Positions 14,318 to 20,354 of a stretch of 20,354 nucleotides of DNA are shown here, piece by piece. A program made the position numbers and the translations under genes. A model generated the notes under the pieces. The model saw only the letters and a list, made by a program, of their open reading frames with translations, made no database searches and was not told the DNA's origin. Origin of the DNA: Deltaproteobacteria bacterium (GTDB taxonomy: Bacteria > Desulfobacterota > Dissulfuribacteria > Dissulfuribacterales > JALVPX01); the NCBI GenBank assembly GCA_027031565.1, contig JALVPX010000021.1, forward strand, positions 1 to 20,354, written 5' to 3'. Within the stretch, counting starts at the first letter, position 1. Every line of letters begins with the position of its first letter.

Positions 14318-16288
14318 CTATATGGATTCCACCATTAAATGGTTTCCAAGCGGCCTTGTTGCCCACCCTTCCGGCACTAGAATGGTTGAAAAATCGTCAA
14401 TAACGAGCAGTGGTCCTTTTTGACACCCTGCCCTCAAGGCCTCTTCCCTGGTTAAAACAGTGGCGATCTTTTCACCGTGCTCAAACAATATCTTTGCGTG
14501 ACGCGGAAAGTCTCTGCGGCTTTGAACCTCTATGGAAGATTGTGTAACGGCTCCGACATCCCGGGGAATATTGATCTCAACCCTGAGAGCCGTCGTCTCC
14601 ACATGCCCCTCTGTAACGCAAAAGCCATAGAGCCTTTTGTGCTCGCTTTCAAAGGAAAGGCGCCAATCCTTTGAAAAGGGCACGGTGATCTCGAAGGACT
14701 GGCCCTTGTAACGGGCATCTACATAGAAATCTATGGAGGCATTTTCTGCGTCAAGTCCATGAGAAGCAATATCATGCAAAAGCTGGTCTGCCATTTCTCT
14801 GTAAAGTTGAGGCAAGGCATGAAGATCGCTTTCGTCTTTCATGATTGCGGCCCTTGATGACCTGAACTTGAGGTCTGCAGCGGCCATTCCCATGGCTGAA
14901 AAAACCCCGGCCATGGCAGGGAACAGGACCTGCCTTATACCCAGCTCCCCTGCCAGCTCCGCACCGTGCAGCCCTGCGGCTCCACCAAAACACAAGAGCA
15001 CAAAATCCCTCGGATCGTGCCCCCTTTCCAATGAAACTGCCCGCAAAGCCTGGACCATGTTCACATTTACTAGCTTGATTATGCCCAATGCGGTCTGCAC
15101 CGGGTCTAGGGCAAGCCTTGATGCAAGTTCTTTAATCCTCGGGGGCAACCTTTCCGGATACAATTCCATGCGCCCTGCCAAAAAGGCCTGCGGCAGCAGC
15201 CGCCCCAGAAAGAGATTCGCATCGGTTACGGTGATTTCCTCCCCCCTGCCGTAACAAACCGGCCCTGGATCCGCTCCCGCACTCCTGGGCCCCACCCGCA
15301 GCACACCACCGCTGTCGATCCAGGCTATGGAACCGCCGCCGGCCCCAACCGTGTGAATATCTATGATAGGTACAGCCACAGGGAAGCGGTCTATCTGGTA
15401 CTCTCTGGTATAGGTAAGGCCGCCGGCGCAAAGGGATACGTCAGTGGAGGTGCCCCCCATATCAAGCGTAATTATATTGTCTATTCCAAGTTCCAGTCCA
15501 AGGGCATGGGCTGCCTGCACACCTCCAGCAGGGCCGGACAAGAGCGTATGAACTGCCTGGGAGCCGATGGATGCAGCAGGACGGCAGCCTCCGTGTGACT
15601 GCTGAATGAAGATATTCCATGATGGAAGTTTGCTTTCCAGCTCTTCCACATAATTGCCCACCACCGGCCACAGATAGGCATTTATAACCGTTGTTGAAAA
15701 ACGCTCATACTCCCTGAATTCAGGCAGCACCTCGGAAGAAAGAGAGATGGGCAGGCCAAGGCCGGAAAGGGCCTTTTTCACCTCTGTCTCATGACATGGA
15801 TTGGCATATGAATGAAGAAGGCCCACGGCAATGCTCTGGGCACCCCTTGCAGTGCAGAAACGGAGGGCCTTCTCTTTTTCTTCGGCATCAAGCGCTCTTA
15901 TGACATTTCCTTTAAAATCCAACCGTTCATCAATACCCAATACATCATCGCGCAGTACAAGATCAGGAGGACGCACCCCTGCGAAACTGTAAAGCTGGGG
16001 CCTGGCCTGTCTCCCCAGCCACAACACGTCTTCAAGGCCCTTTGTAGTTATGAATATCGTCTTTGCCCCCTTGCGCTCAAGAAAGGCATTCGTGCCCACA
16101 GTGGTACCGTGGACGATCTGGCCCGAGGGATTTCCGACCCCTTTCAGAAGGTGTTTCAGGCCTTCCAATATTGCATGGGAAGGGTTAGCGGGTGTTGAAA
16201 GGGTCTTCCATCGCCTGCACCTTCCAGATCCATCTACTGCGATCAGGTCTGTAAAAGTGCCTCCGGTGTCAATACCGACAAAAAACAC
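14318..16288 (-). CDS. hyuA: hydantoinase/oxoprolinase family protein (HyuA type)
   Basis: This 656-residue ATP-dependent amidohydrolase-type protein has the actin/hexokinase-like ATPase signatures of the family: GIDTGGTFTD (5-14), HGTTVGTNA (60-68), SGPAGGV (251-257) and LDMGGTSTDVSL (275-286). The glycine-rich GAGGGSIAW and the C-terminal FGGAAGLHGAELA segment are also present. Relatives open hydantoin or 5-oxoproline rings with ATP, or act as a subunit of acetone/acetophenone carboxylase. They usually pair with a HyuB partner; none is seen here. The start is a GTG at 16288 with AGGAG 7 nt upstream. It lies 16 bp after the phosphodiesterase gene on the same strand. The substrate cannot be told from sequence. 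Confidence 0.9.
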   Translation of the reverse strand: MFFVGIDTGGTFTDLIAVDGSGRCRRWKTLSTPANPSHAILEGLKHLLKGVGNPSGQIVHGTTVGTNAFLERKGAKTIFITTKGLEDVLWLGRQARPQLYSFAGVRPPDLVLRDDVLGIDERLDFKGNVIRALDAEEKEKALRFCTARGAQSIAVGLLHSYANPCHETEVKKALSGLGLPISLSSEVLPEFREYERFSTTVINAYLWPVVGNYVEELESKLPSWNIFIQQSHGGCRPAASIGSQAVHTLLSGPAGGVQAAHALGLELGIDNIITLDMGGTSTDVSLCAGGLTYTREYQIDRFPVAVPIIDIHTVGAGGGSIAWIDSGGVLRVGPRSAGADPGPVCYGRGEEITVTDANLFLGRLLPQAFLAGRMELYPERLPPRIKELASRLALDPVQTALGIIKLVNVNMVQALRAVSLERGHDPRDFVLLCFGGAAGLHGAELAGELGIRQVLFPAMAGVFSAMGMAAADLKFRSSRAAIMKDESDLHALPQLYREMADQLLHDIASHGLDAENASIDFYVDARYKGQSFEITVPFSKDWRLSFESEHKRLYGFCVTEGHVETTALRVEINIPRDVGAVTQSSIEVQSRRDFPRHAKILFEHGEKIATVLTREEALRAGCQKGPLLVIDDFSTILVPEGWATRPLGNHLMVESI

Positions 16289-16304
16289 TAAAGGGCTCCT
16301 GCTG

Positions 16305-16799
16305 CTATATCAAAACATGGCTTATTTCCATGGTGTCCAGGTCCACCAAGGCCCAGCCAGGGGGCTCTTTTTTACCAAGGATTTCACCAGGATTCAAAAG
16401 AAGCGTGCCATTGCCCAGCTTTTCCACGCGCCAGCGATGGGTATGCCCGCAGCATACGAGATCATGATCCCCTGTTCTGGCAAGGGCATAGGCCAGATGC
16501 GGGTCATGAATCCATGCAATACTTTTCGCCTGAAGATCCAGCTGACCCCTCCAGCCATAGTGTTTCATGTGACCTGCCCTTGCCTCAAGTCTTTGGGCAA
16601 GGAGATATTGATCCCCGGGATTGTTGCCGAAGATCAGGTGCACTTGGCCTTTGTAGCCGTCCAGTTCCTCCAACATGAATGGAGAGATGAGGTCGCCGCA
16701 GTGAATCAGATGATCTGCGCCGGCCTGGTTCATCTGGCTTACGGCCTTTTGAAGGTTAAAGATGTGGTCATGGGTGTCACTTGCAACTGCGATTTTCAT
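16305..16799 (-). CDS. YfcE/MJ0936-type metallophosphodiesterase
   Basis: This 164-residue calcineurin-like phosphoesterase has all metal-binding positions in order: D8 and H10 (SDTHD), D36 (HCGD), N59 (GNN), H98 (WIHD), H119 and H121 (GHTH). The family commonly hydrolyses phosphodiesters such as bis-pNPP in vitro with Mn or Ni; physiological substrates are mostly unknown. The usual HG after the fifth ligand is HD here, and GNCD is GNNPG. The ATG at 16799 gives the family start MKIAVASDTHD; a TTG seven codons earlier is open but is less likely. It lies 39 nt downstream of tRNA-Glu and 16 bp upstream of hyuA, both on the same strand. Confidence 0.92.
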   Translation of the reverse strand: MKIAVASDTHDHIFNLQKAVSQMNQAGADHLIHCGDLISPFMLEELDGYKGQVHLIFGNNPGDQYLLAQRLEARAGHMKHYGWRGQLDLQAKSIAWIHDPHLAYALARTGDHDLVCCGHTHRWRVEKLGNGTLLLNPGEILGKKEPPGWALVDLDTMEISHVLI

Positions 16800-16837
16800 T
16801 TTCAAACCCAGGGGAGACAATCGACACAGAAAAAAAT

Positions 16838-16913
16838 TGGCGGTCCCAAGGGGACTCGAACCCCTGTTTTCGGCGTGAGAGGCCGACGTCCTAGGCCACT
16901 AGACGATGGGACC
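16838..16913 (-). tRNA. tRNA-Glu (anticodon CTC), CCA encoded
   Basis: The minus strand folds as a cloverleaf: acceptor GGTCCCA with TGGGACC, D arm GTC...GAC with AGTGGCCTAGG, anticodon stem TCGGC/GCCGA with loop CTCTCAC (anticodon CTC, reads GAG), T stem AGGGG/CCCCT with loop TTCGAGT, discriminator G and a genomically encoded CCA. The discriminator and D loop match bacterial tRNA-Glu. A run of seven T follows two bases after the 3' end, which may help termination, though no extra hairpin is seen. It is expressed from a dedicated promoter (16935-16963). Confidence 0.97.
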
Positions 16914-16934
16914 GCTTCATGTGTGAACGTGTGG

Positions 16935-16963
16935 AAAATAAAGGTCTTGGGGACAGGTGTCAA
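16935..16963 (-). promoter_or_regulatory. sigma70 promoter for tRNA-Glu
   Basis: On the minus strand a perfect TTGACA (16958-16963) is followed after 17 bp by TATTTT (16935-16940). The start of transcription would fall about 15 nt before the mature tRNA. The TGA stop of the upstream Sat-CysC gene (16960-16962) lies within the -35 box. Confidence 0.8.
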
Positions 16964-18705
16964 GGCCCAAGGGTCACTGTGTACATGCCGGGCCTTCCAA
17001 CATAGCCCTTTCGCTTGAGATGGAAAAGGATCTCCTGAGCCGCCTCGTCCGGAGTAATATCTGTGGTGTCCAGAATTATATCCGGGTTCTGAGGCTCTTC
17101 GTAAGGATCGTCAATTCCTGTAACTCCCTTTATCTTCCCGGCCAATGCCTTTGCATACAAGCCCTTCCTGTCCCTCTGCATGCATACCTCCAGGGGCGTG
17201 GCCACATAGACCTCCACATAACCTCCGTAACGGGAGATGAGTTCCCTGTTGTACCTGCGGGAGCGTTCATATGGCGCAATTGGGGCGCAGATGGCAATAC
17301 CCCTGTTTTTGGTAATTTCGCTTGCCACAAAACCTATCCTTATCACATTTATATGCCTGTGTTCAGCAGAAAAGCCCAGTTCACTAGACAAATGGCGCCT
17401 TACAATGTCTCCATCCAGGAGAGTAACAGGCCTGTCGCCCATTTCCATAAACTTTGTGAACAAGATCTTTGCCAGGGTCGATTTGCCTGAACCTGACAGG
17501 CCGGTGAAAAAGAGCGTAAAGCCCTGTTCATATCTAGGGGGATAGGCCCTCCTCAGCTCAGCCACCACCTCTGGAGGAGAGAACCAGGGCGGTATCTCAA
17601 GTCCCAGATCAAGGCGACGCCTGAGTTCTGTGGCAGACAGCCTCTTAGGCCTGAGGTCCCCAGGACACTTGTCCTCAGGGACATAACGGCCCTTTTCTTC
17701 AACATATACCATGCGTTCGAAGGGTACGGCCTTTATTCCGCATTCCTTTTCATATTTCTGCACGAACTCAAGGGCACTGTAGCGCGGATAATATGAAGGC
17801 CTTTCTGTTGCGGTGAAGGGGTCTGCGTGGTGGGGAGTGACCATAAAATGGCTGCATCCATAATTCTTGTTGATGACAGCCTGTAAAAGGGCCTCCCTCG
17901 GGCCTGCCATTCTCATTGCCGCTGGAAGCAGATTCAAAAGGGCGGATTCTGCCGGATAGGTCTTCCAAATCGCCTTGTAACATCTGATTCTTGCATAGTA
18001 GTCGATGTCGCCAGGGCTGGTAGGACCTACGATTGGATGCAGCAATATGTTGGCCCCTATCTCATTTGCAGCCTTTAAGGTCATGGCCTTGTGGGCATTG
18101 TGAAAGGGGCGCCTAGTCTGGAATGCAATGACCTGGCGCCATCCCATCTTGGAAAAAAGGTTTCTGATCTCCGTTGGGGTCCTTCGATAAAGCCGGTGAT
18201 CATAGTGAACCGGCAGGGTCAGGCCTTTAACCGCACCCCCCACATAAATGGGATTTGTTTTTTCAAGGAGATAGGCTACGCCGGGATGATCCAGCTCGTC
18301 GGTCTGAAATATTGTTCTTGCCTCCTGCCGCCTGTCAGGCTCCCAGACATCTGACACCGTCAGTATGGCAAGCAAAAAACCTTCCTGGTCCCTCAGTGCC
18401 AGATCGCAGCCTGGCTTCAATTCAGACGCGGTCTCCCTGGGCACGTCCAGACACACTGGCAGGGGCCAAATCGTTCCATCCGGAAGGTGCAGACTTTCAA
18501 GGACATCTTGATAACTCTTCTGGTCCATGAACCCTTCAAGCGGTGAATAGGCCCCTGAAAGCAGCAACTCGAGGTCGCACAACTGGCGTGAAGATAAGTT
18601 TATGGAAACCATGTCTACCGAGGCCTCCTTAAGGGCCTTTGCTTCCTCCTTTGAAACAATCAATTCCTTGAGCCGGCCGCCATGCGGTTCAACGATATTA
18701 TTCAT
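16960..18705 (-). CDS. Sat-CysC fusion: ATP-sulfurylase-like domain plus APS kinase
   Basis: This 581-residue two-domain protein is collinear with the Aquifex-type bifunctional sulfurylase/kinase. Residues 1-390 follow the ATP sulfurylase fold (SGAYSPLEGFM, PNPIYVGG-like strand, LLHPIVG, MRMAGPREAL), and residues 394-570 form an APS kinase: P-loop GLSGSGKST (402-410), DGDIVRRHL (431-439), KGLY (514-517), IKGVTGIDDPYEEP (525-538). In active sulfurylases the ATP/sulfate site is QTRNPxHxxH, TKPGD and GRDHAGPG. Here these are QTRRPFHNAH (196-205), TSPGD (229-233) and TPHHADP (290-296), so consensus Asn, Lys and Arg are replaced. The kinase half looks functional; the sulfurylase half may be altered, inactive or act on another substrate. 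The ATG overlaps the formyltransferase gene by 8 bp, indicating coupling. Confidence 0.87.
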   Translation of the reverse strand: MNNIVEPHGGRLKELIVSKEEAKALKEASVDMVSINLSSRQLCDLELLLSGAYSPLEGFMDQKSYQDVLESLHLPDGTIWPLPVCLDVPRETASELKPGCDLALRDQEGFLLAILTVSDVWEPDRRQEARTIFQTDELDHPGVAYLLEKTNPIYVGGAVKGLTLPVHYDHRLYRRTPTEIRNLFSKMGWRQVIAFQTRRPFHNAHKAMTLKAANEIGANILLHPIVGPTSPGDIDYYARIRCYKAIWKTYPAESALLNLLPAAMRMAGPREALLQAVINKNYGCSHFMVTPHHADPFTATERPSYYPRYSALEFVQKYEKECGIKAVPFERMVYVEEKGRYVPEDKCPGDLRPKRLSATELRRRLDLGLEIPPWFSPPEVVAELRRAYPPRYEQGFTLFFTGLSGSGKSTLAKILFTKFMEMGDRPVTLLDGDIVRRHLSSELGFSAEHRHINVIRIGFVASEITKNRGIAICAPIAPYERSRRYNRELISRYGGYVEVYVATPLEVCMQRDRKGLYAKALAGKIKGVTGIDDPYEEPQNPDIILDTTDITPDEAAQEILFHLKRKGYVGRPGMYTVTLGP

Positions 18706-19540
18706 TTCCCTTCACACCCAACGATTTTTCTATATCTTCGGTAAGGTCGCAGGCCTTTTCCAATCTGTTTCCCCCAGAATCAAGGACCTTACCTTTTTCA
18801 AGAAATATGTCCCCTCGGGCCAGGGACCTCAATGTGTAAACAATCAAAGGAAGTTCCCGTTTCACTCCTTCTTCCCTGATCTTTGCAAACAGGGGCAGAG
18901 TTTCCCCATATTTCTCCTTTATGCCCTCAAGGCCCAACTCATGCTCGAGATCCAGAAATTCCTTCCACAATTCATCCCAGCCAGGTCCTTTGATGGGAAA
19001 AAGGCAGTAGGTAACCGGAGGGCCTTTATCCAGCTCTGGTGTTACAAGATGCATCATCACCCCGGTCTTGTCTGCCCTGTTTTCCAGAAGCTGCCATATG
19101 ACTTCCTGCCATGTCCCGGCAGGACCGTCCGGCGCTGCGGGATGCAGATTTATGATGTTCAGCCTTTCGCACGTCTCCTGGCTCACCACCCACATATAGC
19201 CTGCCAGCACAACCACATCTGCCTCGTATTGGCCAATTTTTTCCAATACAAGCTGGTGATATTGGGTGCGCCACGCATCCCGGCTGCTTTTTCTCAATTC
19301 CGGCTTGAATTTCAAGGCGGAAAGGGCCACTACCGGGATGCCGGCCTTTTGGACCACGCTGATCAACTTGTCGCTGATTTCCGATTCACCAGGATATCTT
19401 GAGATAAAGGCATAGGATATGCTGCCTGGAATTGTCCGGTCTTCCATGGCCTTGTGGACTGTCTCAAACAATTCGATTGCGGCCTCGTCGCGGCCCGTAG
19501 TCCACCAGCCGAACACGTTCTGGGCTCTTTTGCTACTCAT
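18698..19540 (-). CDS. PurN-like formyltransferase family protein
   Basis: This 280-residue protein has a formyl-THF-type transferase core: VVVLAGYMWVVS (about 109-120), then the catalytic N131 and H133 in INLHPA, and D171 in TPELDKGP. These correspond to Asn106, His108 and Asp144 of E. coli PurN. The N-terminal phosphate-binding GNGSN of GAR transformylase is not conserved; WWTTGRDEAA (12-21) stands there. A C-terminal extension of about 80 residues beyond the core is also atypical. GAR formyltransferase activity is therefore possible but not assured. AAGGAG lies 5 nt before the ATG. It overlaps the downstream Sat-CysC gene by 8 bp, so the two are almost certainly one transcript, an unexpected partner for a purine enzyme. 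Confidence 0.85.
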   Translation of the reverse strand: MSSKRAQNVFGWWTTGRDEAAIELFETVHKAMEDRTIPGSISYAFISRYPGESEISDKLISVVQKAGIPVVALSALKFKPELRKSSRDAWRTQYHQLVLEKIGQYEADVVVLAGYMWVVSQETCERLNIINLHPAAPDGPAGTWQEVIWQLLENRADKTGVMMHLVTPELDKGPPVTYCLFPIKGPGWDELWKEFLDLEHELGLEGIKEKYGETLPLFAKIREEGVKRELPLIVYTLRSLARGDIFLEKGKVLDSGGNRLEKACDLTEDIEKSLGVKGNE

Positions 19541-19660
19541 TCTGACTCCTTGACGGTGTTGACTAAAGCTCTTTTCTATTCTACTTATTGATACCCTTCA
19601 ACAAAAAAGAGAGGACAATCAACTAGCCATTTCATATCCGGAAAGGTATAATTTAAATAG

Positions 19661-20215
19661 ATGAAGAACATTATAATACTCTGCACCTTAGCCTGGGTAG
19701 TTTTAATCACCATTCCTATGACCAATGTGCGATCAGGGGAGGTGGCCGTGAAATTAGAATCAGCATCCTTTCGAGACGGCGGCAAGATACCGCTAAGACA
19801 TGTGATGCCAGGGGCTGGCGGTGAAAACATATCCCCTGAACTGCACTGGGAAAATGTGCCCCAGGGAACCAGGTCCTTTGCCCTTTTAATGGAAGATCCG
19901 CACCCAGTTGCCAAACATTGGATACACTGGGCAGTCATAAACATTCCACCGAAAACGCGTGCCCTTCCCGAAGGAGCATCTCCTGGGAAGATGCCAAAAG
20001 GGGCTCTTGAACTTGTCAATTCTTTCGGTTTCAAGGGCTATGGCGGCCCGCAGCCTCCTCCTGGAACAGGTGATCATCCATATGTCTTCAAGCTTTATGC
20101 GCTCGATACGCCGGAAATAAAGATTGCCGGCAAGGTTACGTTGAAGGTCTTTGAACAGGCCGTATCCGGCCATATCATAGCCGAAGCTCAGTTAACCGGT
20201 TATTTTGGCCGATAA
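19661..20215 (+). CDS. secreted YbhB/YbcL-type PEBP family protein
   Basis: This 184-residue protein has an N-terminal hydrophobic segment (about 4-20) that looks like a signal peptide, followed by a phosphatidylethanolamine-binding protein fold: ENISPELHWENVPQGTRSFALLMEDP (55-80), KHWIHWAVINIP (85-96) and GYGGPQPPPGTGDHPYVFKLYAL (126-148). These are the CR1 and CR2 anion-binding loops of the family. Bacterial members are called Raf-kinase-inhibitor-like; their ligands and roles are mostly unknown. It is divergent from the formyltransferase gene. A TATAAT at 19647-19652 sits so close to the ATG that a transcript from it would be nearly leaderless. GAAAGG is the only ribosome-site-like sequence, 14 nt upstream. 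Confidence 0.92.
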   Translation: MKNIIILCTLAWVVLITIPMTNVRSGEVAVKLESASFRDGGKIPLRHVMPGAGGENISPELHWENVPQGTRSFALLMEDPHPVAKHWIHWAVINIPPKTRALPEGASPGKMPKGALELVNSFGFKGYGGPQPPPGTGDHPYVFKLYALDTPEIKIAGKVTLKVFEQAVSGHIIAEAQLTGYFGR

Positions 20216-20250
20216 ATATAACACAACTTTTTTAACTGCGAGTTCACTCT

Positions 20251-20354
20251 ATGAATCTACCTTCAAAAGAAAAGACTGGGAAAAAAACCAAATCCAAAAT
20301 CACGACCCCCTTCCCCTCCCTGCAAATGGGCAAACGGGTCGTCTGCCCAAGATG
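20251..20354 (+). CDS. possible start of a further gene (3' part outside the window)
   Basis: An ATG at 20251 opens a frame that runs to the window end (34 full codons). It begins MNLPSKEKTGKK and is followed by a Lys/Thr-rich, probably flexible stretch and GKRVVCPR. There is no clear ribosome-binding site and no recognisable domain, so this is only a candidate. It lies 35 bp after the PEBP gene on the same strand. Confidence 0.4.
   Translation, partial: MNLPSKEKTGKKTKSKITTPFPSLQMGKRVVCPR

Noticed and set aside
16050..17018. Long plus-strand open frame (322 codons) across hyuA, the phosphodiesterase gene and tRNA-Glu
   Set aside because: It runs antisense to two well-supported genes and through a tRNA, with no protein-like motifs. 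It is a shadow frame.
18602..19402. Plus-strand open frame of 266 codons opposite the formyltransferase gene
   Set aside because: It is antisense to a gene with clear family motifs and has low-complexity, non-protein-like composition.
1..20354. CRISPR array, prophage, toxin-antitoxin or defence island
   Set aside because: No regularly spaced repeats, integrase, phage structural genes or known defence domains are seen anywhere in the window.

Overview
This window reads as a stretch of bacterial chromosome with mixed GC content, dense coding and short gaps. No gene-free stretch reaches 300 bases. The gene set points to a Gram-negative bacterium, most likely a deltaproteobacterial-type lineage (Desulfobacterota). 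The evidence is a DVU0772-like small protein, Mpl with meso-diaminopimelate-type peptidoglycan recycling, a long-periplasmic-domain YidC, an outer-membrane-type lipoprotein, and an Aquifex-like Sat-CysC fusion. The lineage is an inference from protein resemblance only.

Layout. Bases 1-372 (+) are the C-terminal end of a UvrD-type helicase. Bases 444-848 (-) encode a small DVU0772-like protein. Bases 994-2839 (+) hold bioF and a bioH-like esterase, which supply late pimelate/biotin steps. A very good sigma70 promoter at 2848-2876 then starts the classic cluster rpmH-rnpA-yidD-yidC-jag/khpB-mnmE (3041-7758, +), without dnaA or mnmG beside it. mnmE meets yajC tail to tail with 3 bp between the stops. 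The minus-strand block 11672-7762 is lipoprotein, mpl, tgt and yajC. It is interrupted between mpl and tgt by a 132-bp imperfect palindrome. The plus-strand block 11761-14162 is trxC, a coiled-coil protein of unknown function and aroB. A second palindrome-like spacer follows, then a minus-strand block (19540-14318): a PurN-like formyltransferase, a Sat-CysC fusion with altered ATP-sulfurylase motifs, tRNA-Glu(CTC), a YfcE-type phosphodiesterase and a HyuA-type protein. The window ends with a secreted PEBP-family protein (19661-20215, +) and the first codons of one more possible gene.

Most genes are housekeeping: ribosome, RNase P, membrane insertion, tRNA modification, cell-wall recycling, the shikimate pathway and biotin. 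The points that deserve attention are: (1) rnpA, whose conserved N-terminus lies directly behind the rpmH stop codon in the same frame with no ATG, GTG or TTG start; (2) the Sat-CysC fusion whose kinase half looks intact while the sulfurylase half has lost consensus active-site residues, coupled to a formyltransferase-like gene; (3) two related non-coding palindromic elements. Deleting the first one with one copy of its flanking 7-bp repeat restores a 3-nt mpl-tgt junction.
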